From positions 26,128 to 90,127 of the forward strand of contig CAMDGX010000004.1 of the NCBI GenBank assembly GCA_945897825.1: a stretch of DNA of 64,000 nucleotides, given 5' to 3'. The notes beneath the pieces are model-generated. The model saw only the letters and a program-made list of their open reading frames with translations. It did no database searches and had not been told where the DNA came from. The position numbers and the translations under genes were made by a program. Below, piece by piece: positions 1 to 7,366 of this stretch (positions are counted from its first letter, which is position 1; each line of letters starts with the position of its first letter). The DNA is from Asaia bogorensis (GTDB lineage: Bacteria > Pseudomonadota > Alphaproteobacteria > Acetobacterales > Acetobacteraceae).

Positions 1-1
1 G

Positions 2-673
2 ATGTTCAAGGCCCAGGGCTACCAGGCGCAGAAATGGTTCTTCCGCTTCGGCCCGATGAGCGGCCACGACGGCATGCGCCGCAACGTCGCCCTGGTCCGC
101 ACCGTGCGCGAGGCGGTGGGCGAGGACTACGACATCATGTTCGACTGCTGGCAGTCGATGAACGCGCCCTATGTCATCGACCTCGCCGGCCGCATCGCCG
201 AATACCGGCCGTACTGGCTGGAGGAATGCGCCATGCCGGACCGCATCGAGAGCTACCGCGCGATCAAGGACAAGACCAACATCCCCCTCTCCGGCGCCGA
301 GCACGAATACACCCGCTGGGGCTTCAAGCGCTTCATCGACATGAAGGCGCTCGATGTGCTGCAACCCGACATCTACTGGTGCGGCGGCCTGTCCGAGACG
401 CTGAAGATCACCGCCATGGCCACCGCCGCCGACCTCGTGGTGATCCCGCACGGCCATTCCACCCCGGCCGGCATCCACTACTCGCTGGCGCAGTCGCCGA
501 TCCACACGCCGTACCAGGAATACCTGGAGAAGTGGAACCGCATCCACCAGCACTTCCTGGCCAACCCCGTGCATCCCGTGAATGGCATGATGGCCTGCAA
601 CGACCTGCCCGGCATCGGCATGGCGCTCGATCCCGCGAAGATCGAGGCCGAGACCGAAATCTTCCCCGCCTGA
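2..673 (+). CDS. Enolase-superfamily acid-sugar dehydratase, C-terminal part
   Basis: The 5' end lies outside the window; 223 codons are visible. They form the second half of a (beta/alpha)8 barrel enzyme of the mandelate-racemase group. Visible candidate Mg2+ ligands are Asp48 (M-F-D-C-W), Glu74 (W-L-E-E-C) and Glu100 (G-A-E-H-E), with His101 and His150 (I-P-H-G-H-S) as acid/base residues. The order and spacing recall L-rhamnonate-type dehydratases, which remove water from sugar acids. The actual substrate cannot be read from the sequence. The stop is 12 bp before the next gene on the same strand, so the two are probably cotranscribed. The Met at position 2 is internal, not a start. Confidence 0.85.
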   Translation: MFKAQGYQAQKWFFRFGPMSGHDGMRRNVALVRTVREAVGEDYDIMFDCWQSMNAPYVIDLAGRIAEYRPYWLEECAMPDRIESYRAIKDKTNIPLSGAEHEYTRWGFKRFIDMKALDVLQPDIYWCGGLSETLKITAMATAADLVVIPHGHSTPAGIHYSLAQSPIHTPYQEYLEKWNRIHQHFLANPVHPVNGMMACNDLPGIGMALDPAKIEAETEIFPA

Positions 674-685
674 GGAGACCGCGCC

Positions 686-1756
686 ATGCAGTTCGGCATC
701 GCCATCCCGACCGATTCCGACTCATGGAAGGTCGCCGCCGCCGCCGAGGAACTGGGCTTCGCCTCGGCCTGGTTCTACGACACGCAGATGCTGAGTGCGG
801 ATTGCTTCGTCGCCATGGGTGCGGCCGCGGTGAAGACCAGCCGCATCCGCCTCGGCACCGGCGTGCTGGTGCCGTCCAACCGCATCGCCGCCGTCGCCGC
901 CAACGCCTTCGCCTCGCTGAACAAGCTCGCCCCCGGCCGGATCGATTTCGGCATCGGCACCGGCTTCACCGCGCGGCGCGCCATGGGCCTCGGCGCGGTG
1001 CCGATGAAGGAGATGGAGGAATACATCCGCGTCGTCATGGCGCTGCTGCGGCGCGAGACGGTCGAGACCGAGATCGAGGGCGAGCGGCGCAAGATCCGCT
1101 TCCTCAATCCCGAGCTCGGCCTGATCAACACCACCGATCCGGTCGCCCTGCACGTCTCCGCCTACGGCCCGCGCGGCCAGGCACTCACCGCACGGCTCGG
1201 CGCCGGCTGGATCGCCTTCGTCGGCGACGAGGCCTCAACCGTCGGCTGGCTCGGCTCCATGCGGCAGAGCTGGGCCAAGGCCGGCCGCGCCGAAGCCGAC
1301 CTGGTCGCTACCGGCTTCGCGCTCGGCTGCGTGCTGGGCGAAGGCGAGGGCTTCGACTCGACGCGCGCCATCGCCCAGGCCGGCCCGCGCGCCGCCGTGC
1401 TGCTGCACCGCGCCGCCGATGCCGCACTGGCTGGCCTGCCGAACACCTCGCCGGTGCCACCATCGGTCGCCGATGTCGTGCAGGGCTACATCGACCTGGC
1501 CAAGACCTTCGCGCCCGAGGATGCCCGCTACCTGGAGAACCACACCGGCCACCTGATGGCGGTGAAGGACAGCGAGCGCCGCTTCGTCACCGGCGAGCTG
1601 ATCCGCCAGATGACGTTTACCGGCACCGAGGCGCAGCTCACGCAACGCATCGCCAACATGCGCGACGCCGGCTACACCGAGTTCACCATCCAGGTGGTGC
1701 CCGGCCAGGAACACGCGATTGCCGATTGGGCGCGGATCATGAAGCGCCTGGGATGA
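686..1756 (+). CDS. LLM-class flavin-dependent oxidoreductase
   Basis: 356 residues with the fold signature of luciferase-like monooxygenases (FMN or F420 dependent TIM barrel): an N-terminal M-Q-F-G-I-A-I-P strand, a R-I-R-L-G-T-G-V strand near residue 50, and G-R-I-D-F-G-I-G-T-G-F near residue 90. The length fits the family. The start ATG follows an AGGAG-like site at about 673-678 (gaggagaccgcc). Such enzymes hydroxylate or oxidise small carbon compounds, but this subfamily cannot be tied to a substrate. It lies between an acid-sugar dehydratase and peptidase T with gaps of about 12 bp on each side, pointing to one catabolic operon. Confidence 0.85.
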   Translation: MQFGIAIPTDSDSWKVAAAAEELGFASAWFYDTQMLSADCFVAMGAAAVKTSRIRLGTGVLVPSNRIAAVAANAFASLNKLAPGRIDFGIGTGFTARRAMGLGAVPMKEMEEYIRVVMALLRRETVETEIEGERRKIRFLNPELGLINTTDPVALHVSAYGPRGQALTARLGAGWIAFVGDEASTVGWLGSMRQSWAKAGRAEADLVATGFALGCVLGEGEGFDSTRAIAQAGPRAAVLLHRAADAALAGLPNTSPVPPSVADVVQGYIDLAKTFAPEDARYLENHTGHLMAVKDSERRFVTGELIRQMTFTGTEAQLTQRIANMRDAGYTEFTIQVVPGQEHAIADWARIMKRLG

Positions 1757-1769
1757 CGCAGGAGACACG

Positions 1770-3020
1770 ATGAGCCTTTCCCCCGAAGACACGAAGCTCG
1801 CCGATCGGCTGATCGAGCGCTTCTTCCGCTACCTCGCCGTCACCAGCCAGAGCGACGCAAAGGCAACCGTGGTGCCCAGCACGCCGGGCCAGTGGGACAT
1901 GGTGCGCCTGCTGAAAGGCGAGCTGGAGGCGATGGGCCTGACCGAAATCCATCTCGACGAACACGCCTGCCTCACCGTCCGCCTGCCCGGCACCGTGCCG
2001 GGCGCGCCGCGCATCGGCTTCTGCGCCCATGTCGACACCGTCGATGTCGGCCTCTCGCCCGACATCAAGCCGCGGCGCGTGTTCTTCGACGGCGGCGACA
2101 TCTGCCTCAATCCCGAACAGGACATCTGGATGCGGGTGGCCGAGCATCCCGAGTTCCTGCCCTACACGAACCAGGACCTGCTGGTCACCGACGGCACCAG
2201 CGTGCTCGGCTGCGACAACAAGGCGGCCGTCACCATTGTCATGGACCTGCTGGCCCGCCTGATCGCCGAGAAGCCGCCGCATGGCGACATCGTCGTGGCC
2301 TTCGTGCCCGACGAGGAGATCGGGCTGCGCGGCGCCAAGGTGGTCGACCTCAAGCGCTTCCCGGTCGACTTCGCCTACACCATCGACAGCTGCGAGATCG
2401 GCGAGTTCATCTTCGAAACCTTCAACGCCGCCGCCGCGACGGTCGAGATCGAGGGCGTCACCGCACATCCGATCAACGCCAAGGGCGTCATGGTCAACCC
2501 GGTCCTGGTGGCCGCCGACCTGATCACCCGCTTCGACCCGCTGGACACGCCGGAGCACACCGAGGGACGCGAGGGCTACTGCTACGTCACCTCCATGGCC
2601 AACAATTCCGCCACCGCGACGGTGAAGATCAACCTGCGCGATTTCGACCGCGCCGGGCTGGAGGCGCGCAAGGAGAAGGTGCAGGCCCATGTCGCCGCCA
2701 CCCAGGCGAAGTTCCCGCGCGCCAAGCTCAAGGTCTCCATCGAGGACGTCTACGCCAACATCGCCGAGAGCCTCGGCAACGACCGCCGCTGCCTGGAGCT
2801 GATGGAGCGTGGCTTCAAGGAGTTGCAGATCACGCCGCGTATCTTCCCGCTGCGCGGCGGCACCGACGGCTCGGCGCTGTCGGCGCGGGGCGTGCCGACG
2901 CCGAACTATTTCACGGGTGGCTTCAACTTCCACTCGCGCTTCGAGTGCCTGCCGGTGCCGGCCTTCCTGCTCGCCTACCGGCTGTCCGACCGGCTGGTGC
3001 GCCTGGCCGCCGGCGGCTGA
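1770..3020 (+). CDS. pepT: Peptidase T (tripeptide aminopeptidase)
   Basis: 416 residues, the usual length of PepT, an M20 dizinc peptidase that removes the N-terminal residue of tripeptides in the cytoplasm. Visible motifs: H-V-D-T-V-D at 87-92 (first zinc ligand and catalytic Asp), G-C-D-N-K-A-A near 148 (bridging Asp), P-D-E-E-I-G near 181 (general base Glu and ligand), and the C-terminal G-G-T-D-G-S and F-N-F-H-S-R segments typical of the family. The ATG follows ggagacacg. It is the third gene of a plus-strand run and ends shortly before a strong hairpin at 3040-3065. Confidence 0.93.
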   Translation: MSLSPEDTKLADRLIERFFRYLAVTSQSDAKATVVPSTPGQWDMVRLLKGELEAMGLTEIHLDEHACLTVRLPGTVPGAPRIGFCAHVDTVDVGLSPDIKPRRVFFDGGDICLNPEQDIWMRVAEHPEFLPYTNQDLLVTDGTSVLGCDNKAAVTIVMDLLARLIAEKPPHGDIVVAFVPDEEIGLRGAKVVDLKRFPVDFAYTIDSCEIGEFIFETFNAAAATVEIEGVTAHPINAKGVMVNPVLVAADLITRFDPLDTPEHTEGREGYCYVTSMANNSATATVKINLRDFDRAGLEARKEKVQAHVAATQAKFPRAKLKVSIEDVYANIAESLGNDRRCLELMERGFKELQITPRIFPLRGGTDGSALSARGVPTPNYFTGGFNFHSRFECLPVPAFLLAYRLSDRLVRLAAGG

Positions 3021-3039
3021 CGCAGGGGCCGAAACGAAA

Positions 3040-3065
3040 CCGGGGCGCCCTTTCGGACGCCCCGG
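3040..3065. terminator. Intrinsic terminator between convergent genes
   Basis: Eight perfect base pairs (ccggggcg with cgccccgg) around a 10-nt loop, lying between the stop of pepT (+) and the stop of the DUF35 gene (-). Read on the minus strand the stem is followed by TTTCGTTT, so it best terminates the thiolase/DUF35 transcript; it could also stop pepT transcription. Confidence 0.6.
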
Positions 3066-3092
3066 CCTGTCGGCAGCCAGTTCAGGCGAAGG

Positions 3093-3476
3093 TCAGGCCG
3101 GCTCGAAGCACGGCACCTTGTTCGCGTCGGTCTGCACAAAGACAAGCTTCACCTTCTGGCCGATCTTCAGCTGATCGGGGTCGGCCTTGACGATGTTGGT
3201 CATCATCGTCGGGCCCTCCTTCAGCGTCACGTAGGCCATGGTGAAGTTGGAGCGCAGCATGGTGGACATGCTGTAGATCGTGCCCTCGCCCGAGGCTTCT
3301 TCCCACTCGGTGCTGCCGAAGCAGAACGGGCAGACGGCGCGCGGATACCAATGCGCCTTCTTGCACGAGGTGCAGCGCCGGATCATGAACTTGCCCTGGT
3401 CGGCGGCCGCGTAGAACGGGTCGCTCTCCGGGTTCGTGCAGTTCGGCGGCATCTTGCGGTCTTCCATGATACCCAT
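3093..3476 (-). CDS. DUF35 / Zn-ribbon OB-fold acyl-CoA-associated protein
   Basis: 127 residues. A zinc ribbon with C-T-S-C at 35-38 and C-P-F-C at 49-52 (two CxxC pairs) is followed by an OB-fold. Proteins of this type bind acyl-CoA and form complexes with thiolases of the SCP-x class and with HMG-CoA synthases. The start was placed at the ATG giving M-G-I-M-E-D-R; the much longer open frame upstream is the shadow of the thiolase. The gene begins 5 bp after the thiolase stop on the same strand, the classic pairing for this family, so they form one operon and probably one enzyme complex. Confidence 0.9.
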   Translation of the reverse strand: MGIMEDRKMPPNCTNPESDPFYAAADQGKFMIRRCTSCKKAHWYPRAVCPFCFGSTEWEEASGEGTIYSMSTMLRSNFTMAYVTLKEGPTMMTNIVKADPDQLKIGQKVKLVFVQTDANKVPCFEPA

Positions 3477-3481
3477 GGCGG

Positions 3482-4651
3482 TTACTCCCTCTCGAGGATC
3501 AGCGTGGAGGAGCCGTGGCGGCTGCCGAGCAGGCCGCCCGTGCCGTGGGCCAGGGCGACGTCGCAGTTCGGCACCTGCACCTTCGGATGTGCCTCGCCAC
3601 GCAGCTGGCGGACGGCCTCGATCACCTTGGTGATGCCGCCGCGGTTGGCCGGGTGGTTGTTGCACAGCCCGCCGCCATCGGTGTTGAACGGCAGCTTGCC
3701 GACGCCGGAGATCAGGTTGCCGTCGGCGACGAATTTGCCGCCCTGGCCCTTCTCGCAGAAGCCGAGGTCTTCCAGCTGCATCAGCACGGTGATGGTGAAG
3801 CTGTCGTAGATCGAGGCATACTTGATGTCGGCATGCTTCACGCCGGCTTCGGCGAAGGCCGAGGCGCCGGACCAGCGGGCGCCGGAATAGGTGAGATCGA
3901 CGTCGCCGCCCATCTGCCCCTTCCAGCTCTCGCCATGGCCCATGACCTTCACCAGCGGACGCTTCAGCGTCTTGGCGATTTCCGGACGGGTGACGATCAG
4001 CGCGCCGCCGCCGTCGGAGATGACGCAGCAGTCGAGGCGGTGCAGCGGGGTCGAGACCATCGGGGAGTTCACGACCTCCTCCACGGTGACGACGTTGCGC
4101 AGCATCGCGTGCTCGTTCCACTGGGCGTGGTGGCTCGCGGCCACCTTGATCCAGGCGAGCTGCTCGCTGGTCGTGCCGTATTCGTACATGTGGCGGGCGG
4201 CGACCATGCCGTAGACGTTCGTCGTGGCCGGGGAGAAATGCGTCTCCCACGGGCTGTCGGCGACCTGCGGATTGCCGGGGCGCTGGCCGGTGCCGGTCTG
4301 CACGCCTTCGGAGCGCGGGCGGCCCGAGAGGGTGATCAGGGCCACGTTGCACTTGCCGGCCTGGATCGCGGCGACGGCATGGCCGACGGCGCCGATGTAG
4401 GACGTGCCGCCGACATCGGTGCTGTCGAGGTAGCGCAGGCGCAGGTTCATGTAGTCCACGACGCTGATCGGGCCCATGCCGGCGGCATCGCCGGCGCAGA
4501 AGTAGCCGTCCACGTCGTCCTTGGTGAGGCCCGCATCGGCAAGGGCGCCGGCGGCGCACTCGGCGTGCAACTGCGCCACTGATTTGTCAGGGGCCTTGCG
4601 CGTGGGGTGCTCGAAAGCACCCACGATGTACCCTTTTCCCTTGATGCTCAT
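3482..4651 (-). CDS. SCP-x-type thiolase family protein
   Basis: 389 residues of the thiolase fold. The position that carries the nucleophilic Cys in classical thiolases reads G-G-T-S-Y (Ser84), as in SCP2/lipid-transfer-type thiolases. Later motifs include C-V-I-S-D-G-G-G-A near 225 and N-N-H-P-A-N-R-G-G near 345, containing the conserved His. The frame continues upstream without a stop to 5050, but homology starts at M-S-I-K-G-K-G. Paired with the DUF35 gene. Likely a thiolytic or aldol-type cleavage of an acyl-CoA; the substrate is unknown. It diverges from the deacetylase gene across a 229-bp gap. Confidence 0.88.
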   Translation of the reverse strand: MSIKGKGYIVGAFEHPTRKAPDKSVAQLHAECAAGALADAGLTKDDVDGYFCAGDAAGMGPISVVDYMNLRLRYLDSTDVGGTSYIGAVGHAVAAIQAGKCNVALITLSGRPRSEGVQTGTGQRPGNPQVADSPWETHFSPATTNVYGMVAARHMYEYGTTSEQLAWIKVAASHHAQWNEHAMLRNVVTVEEVVNSPMVSTPLHRLDCCVISDGGGALIVTRPEIAKTLKRPLVKVMGHGESWKGQMGGDVDLTYSGARWSGASAFAEAGVKHADIKYASIYDSFTITVLMQLEDLGFCEKGQGGKFVADGNLISGVGKLPFNTDGGGLCNNHPANRGGITKVIEAVRQLRGEAHPKVQVPNCDVALAHGTGGLLGSRHGSSTLILERE

Positions 4652-4759
4652 CCTGTTTCCACACCCATGTTCATGTTGCGTTGTCGTGGGCACCAGAGGC
4701 ACCGACGCGCCGACACAGTGTGCGCGTTCGGGCGGTTGTAGACAACCCTCGGGGGCGTT

Positions 4760-4788
4760 TTGACACGGCGCGGCGCAGACCCGATCCT
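4760..4788 (+). promoter_or_regulatory. Candidate sigma-70 promoter
   Basis: TTGACA at 4760-4765, a 17-bp spacer and GATCCT at 4783-4788, in the divergent gap ahead of the deacetylase gene. The -35 box is perfect and the -10 box weak, so this is a tentative call. Confidence 0.35.
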
Positions 4789-4880
4789 GGGGGATGGCGG
4801 CTGGATTGCCACACGCTACCGCGCGCAGCCCGAGGGCTGGGCGGAAGACCTTTTCCTGCGACCCGACCAAGGAGATTGCC

Positions 4881-5735
4881 ATGGCCGACCTGTTCGTCTG
4901 CCTGACCTTTGACCACGACAACACATCGTCCGCGATCTCGCGCGGGCAGACCTCGCCCACCATGATCAGCCGGGGCGATTTCGGCATCCCGGCGACGCAG
5001 CGGATCCTGCGGCTGCTGAACGAGCGCTCGATCCCGACGACCTGGTTCATTCCGGGGCATACGATCGACAGCTACCCTTCCTGCGTGGCCGCGGTGCATG
5101 CGGCCGGGCATGAGATCGGCAACCATGGCTGGACGCATCGCGTGCCGTCCACGCTCGGGGCCGAGGGGGAGGAGCAGGAGCTGATCCGCGGCAACGAATC
5201 GATCATGCGGCTGACCGGCAAGGCCCCGCGCGGGTATCGTTCGCCGGCATGGGACCTGTCCGAGGTGTCGGTGGACCTGCTGATGAAGCACGGGTTCCTG
5301 TACGACAGCTCGATGATGGGGCACGACTACATCCCCTACCAGGCGCGCAAGGGCGACCGGGTGGAGCTGCTGGAGCCGATGGAGTTCGGGGCGGACACGG
5401 CGCTGGTGGAGATGCCGATCTCCTGGGCGCTGGATGACCATCCGCATTTCGAATACTCGCGCTCGCCGCAGGGCATCCTGCCGGGGAACATGAACGCGCG
5501 GCTGGTGATCGAGAACTTCATCAACGAATTCAAATACATGAAGAAATACTACGACTGGGGCATCCTGACCTACACGTTCCATCCGCATGTGATCGGGCGC
5601 GGGCACCGGATGTTCATGCTGGAGCACATGATCGACGTGCTGAAGGCCGAGGGCGCCAAGTTCGTGACGATGGAGACGGCGGTCGGCGAGTACAAGGCGC
5701 GCTATCCGAACGGGGTGAGCCTGCGCGGGCGGTGA
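4881..5735 (+). CDS. Polysaccharide deacetylase family (NodB domain) hydrolase
   Basis: 284 residues. NodB-fold metal hydrolase motifs: F-D-H-D (Asp11, Asp13) near the N terminus, H-E-I-G-N-H-G-W-T-H with His82 and His86 as zinc ligands, and Y-R-S-P-A-W near 119. The D-H-D and R-S-P-A-W variants resemble HpPgdA-like and cyclic-imidase-like members rather than chitin deacetylases. There is no signal peptide, so it is likely cytoplasmic and may act on a small cyclic imide or amide rather than on peptidoglycan. The start is the ATG preceded by AAGGAG; an upstream in-frame ATG at 4794 has no ribosome binding site. A strong terminator follows. Confidence 0.85.
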   Translation: MADLFVCLTFDHDNTSSAISRGQTSPTMISRGDFGIPATQRILRLLNERSIPTTWFIPGHTIDSYPSCVAAVHAAGHEIGNHGWTHRVPSTLGAEGEEQELIRGNESIMRLTGKAPRGYRSPAWDLSEVSVDLLMKHGFLYDSSMMGHDYIPYQARKGDRVELLEPMEFGADTALVEMPISWALDDHPHFEYSRSPQGILPGNMNARLVIENFINEFKYMKKYYDWGILTYTFHPHVIGRGHRMFMLEHMIDVLKAEGAKFVTMETAVGEYKARYPNGVSLRGR

Positions 5736-5742
5736 GTGCGCG

Positions 5743-5766
5743 GGGCGGCGGGGGTTCCCGCCGCCC
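5743..5766 (+). terminator. Intrinsic terminator after the deacetylase gene
   Basis: Ten perfect base pairs (gggcggcggg with cccgccgccc) with loop ggtt, beginning 8 bp after the stop codon and followed within 15 bp by ctggtttt. Confidence 0.7.
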
Positions 5767-5841
5767 TACTCCCTGGTTTTGCCGGGGGATCGCGTTTTGT
5801 TCCGATATCGCAATGAATTAGGCGCGGATTTGCGCGCGGCG

Positions 5842-6309
5842 TTACGGGGCATTTGGAAATTTCAGGCCCGGTATGGCGACGGAGATGGCGGCGCGGGGTG
5901 CGGCGCGCGGCGCGCCGCACGGCCATGGCAGCTCGGCGCGATGCGCGCGGGCGGGCCGGTTGGTGGCGCACGCAATTGATGCGGGGACGGAGTCGGAGTC
6001 CGCGCAGGACACACCACGCGTCGGCCTGCGCCGGGCGGGCGTGGGGACAGGGACCCTGGAATCGGCCTCGCGGCGCGGACGGCGCGCGCGGGTGGCGCGG
6101 CGTTGGGCGGGGGTGACGAGCAGGCCGGCCTGCCACTGATCGAACAGGTGCTCAAGGCGGCCGAGCAGGCGGACCAGGGCGGCCAGGATGAGGGCGTGCA
6201 GGGCGGCAAGCACACCTCCCCCAGCGGCCATTTGGGCCGATTCGATGCGCAGGTCGGCCAGGAGGGCGGACAGGGTCCGGTCCTGGGGCGCTGGGGGATG
6301 ATCTAACAC
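5842..6309 (-). CDS. Small protein with amphipathic N-terminal helix and Arg/Pro-rich tail
   Basis: About 155 residues, function unknown. The N-terminal part has a helical segment L-A-A-L-H-A-L-I-L-A-A-L-V-R-L-L that is clearly shared with the gene at 37801-38334 (A-A-L-H-A-L-I-L-A-T-L-A-R-L-F), followed in both by R-L-E and a W-x-A-G. The remainder is Arg-, Pro- and Ala-rich and poorly conserved, so it may be disordered. The frame stays open to a GTG at 6336, but that codon lies upstream of a TATAAT; I therefore place the start at GTG 6309, seven bases after the -10 box, which gives a leaderless message. No function is proposed. Conservation of the paralogue supports coding. Confidence 0.6.
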   Translation of the reverse strand: MLDHPPAPQDRTLSALLADLRIESAQMAAGGGVLAALHALILAALVRLLGRLEHLFDQWQAGLLVTPAQRRATRARRPRREADSRVPVPTPARRRPTRGVSCADSDSVPASIACATNRPARAHRAELPWPCGAPRAAPRAAISVAIPGLKFPNAP

Positions 6310-6344
6310 ATGCGTATTATATCTAACTGCCAACACCGCTGCAA
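6309..6344 (-). promoter_or_regulatory. Promoter of the small-protein gene, leaderless geometry
   Basis: On the minus strand TTGCAG (6344-6339), a 17-bp spacer and TATAAT (6321-6316). Six bases separate the -10 box from the GTG at 6309. The paralogue at 37801 has TTGCCT-17-CATAAT and the same six-base gap, with GCAGTTAG conserved just upstream of the -10 box in both. Confidence 0.6.
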
Positions 6345-6348
6345 AGGA

Positions 6349-6371
6349 TTTTTTCGGAGACCCCGAAAAAA
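6349..6371 (-). terminator. Intrinsic terminator of the CnbZ-like gene
   Basis: TTTTTTCGG pairs with CCGAAAAAA across a 5-nt loop, 9 bp downstream of the stop at 6380. It has a U-run in either direction and separates this gene from the promoter of the small-protein gene. Confidence 0.6.
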
Positions 6372-6379
6372 AGCCGTCG

Positions 6380-7135
6380 CTAGCCCGGCAGCACCAGCTC
6401 CGTCGCGATGCCGCGGCAATCCACCTCGAACTCCAGGTCGATCACCGGCGGGCGGCAGAAATGCCAGCAGGCGCCGTGGCGGGCGGCGCCCCGCTCCACG
6501 ATCTCGCGGGCGAAATGCGGGAACATGTCGTGCACCGTGTAGACCTGCACCCCGGTGGTGTCGGGCCAGCCGAAGCCCAGGGCGCCCATGCGGCGCTCCA
6601 TCTCGCCCATGACGTGGTGCATCTTCTTGCGCATGCCCTCCTCGGAGAGGTCGCGCCAGGCGACGGTGTGTTCGCGGTAGGTGCCCTGCCCTTCCACGCT
6701 CTCGCCGCTGCCGGCGATCAGGAAGCTCGCGGCAGCGCCCTTGGCGGGCACGGCATAGGTGAAGGCGTGGAAACCCGGCTCGGTCGGCTTGTGGATCTCC
6801 GGGCAGACATTGCTGCGGGCGATCGGGTTCAGGCCGCCGACCGGAATGCCCCATTGCTCCAGCACGCTGAAATAGCCGCGGTTGAAGCGGGTGAAGCCTT
6901 CCTCCGAAAAGGCCGAGGGCGAGCGCAGCTCGCAGGCGGCAAACGCGGTGCGCGGCAGGCCGAGGGAGGCCAGATGCGCCTCGATGCGCTGGAAACCCTC
7001 GTGCAGCTTCACCGGGTTGGCGAAGCGGGCGCGCTCCAGGCGCCAGCCAGGCAAGGCGGCGACGCCGGCGGAATACTGGAACACGCCCTCGATGAAGCGG
7101 AAGCCGCGGTCGGGGAGGTCTAGGACGTTGGCCAT
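6380..7135 (-). CDS. Hypothetical protein, possibly CnbZ-like (RidA-related) deaminase
   Basis: 251 residues. Recognisable segments are F-R-F-I-E-G-V-F-Q-Y-S-A-G near the N terminus, A-F-A-A-C-E-L-R-S-P near 70 and P-I-A-R-S-N-V-C-P-E near 110. They recall proteins annotated as 2-amino-5-chloromuconate deaminase CnbZ, distantly related to the YjgF/RidA family that hydrolyses enamines and imines. This match is from memory and not certain. The start at M-A-N-V-L-D-L-P was chosen because the open frame upstream runs into the AT-rich repeat. No signal peptide or membrane segment. Downstream lie a terminator and the small-protein gene. Confidence 0.55.
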   Translation of the reverse strand: MANVLDLPDRGFRFIEGVFQYSAGVAALPGWRLERARFANPVKLHEGFQRIEAHLASLGLPRTAFAACELRSPSAFSEEGFTRFNRGYFSVLEQWGIPVGGLNPIARSNVCPEIHKPTEPGFHAFTYAVPAKGAAASFLIAGSGESVEGQGTYREHTVAWRDLSEEGMRKKMHHVMGEMERRMGALGFGWPDTTGVQVYTVHDMFPHFAREIVERGAARHGACWHFCRPPVIDLEFEVDCRGIATELVLPG

Positions 7136-7166
7136 GGTGGGGTGCCTCGCTCGGTTAGGGAAGAGT

Positions 7167-7286
7167 CTTCTTTTTTCTGAAGAAAAAAGAAGCAAAAAAG
7201 ACTTTTGTCCATTTGCGCCGTGTTCGATCCGTCAGGCGCCGTACAAAGTGTTGAAAGTTTTTTGGTTCTTTTTTTCAAAAAAGAAC
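7167..7286. repeat. Twin-hairpin AT-rich element, copy 1
   Basis: Left: hairpin B, a 12-bp stem with loop ga (7167-7192). Then gcaaaaaagacttttgtcc and atttgcgcc, a variable core, and hairpin A (gttctttttttc/aaaaaagaac) at 7265-7286. The inner right arm is degenerate (gtacaaagtgttgaaag instead of caaatggatgaaag). Arm A faces the 3' end of the ggt gene; arm B lies upstream of the CnbZ-like gene start. Confidence 0.9.
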
Positions 7287-7366
7287 GTGCTTTCTTGCCT
7301 GGGAGTTGGTGCGCGCGGAGGAGAGCAGCGTGGATCCTTCACTTCGTTCAGGATGACGGGAGGCGA

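Noticed and set aside
6310..6336. Start of the first small-protein gene at GTG 6336
   Set aside because: That codon lies upstream of the -10 box; a transcript starting near 6309 would not contain it.
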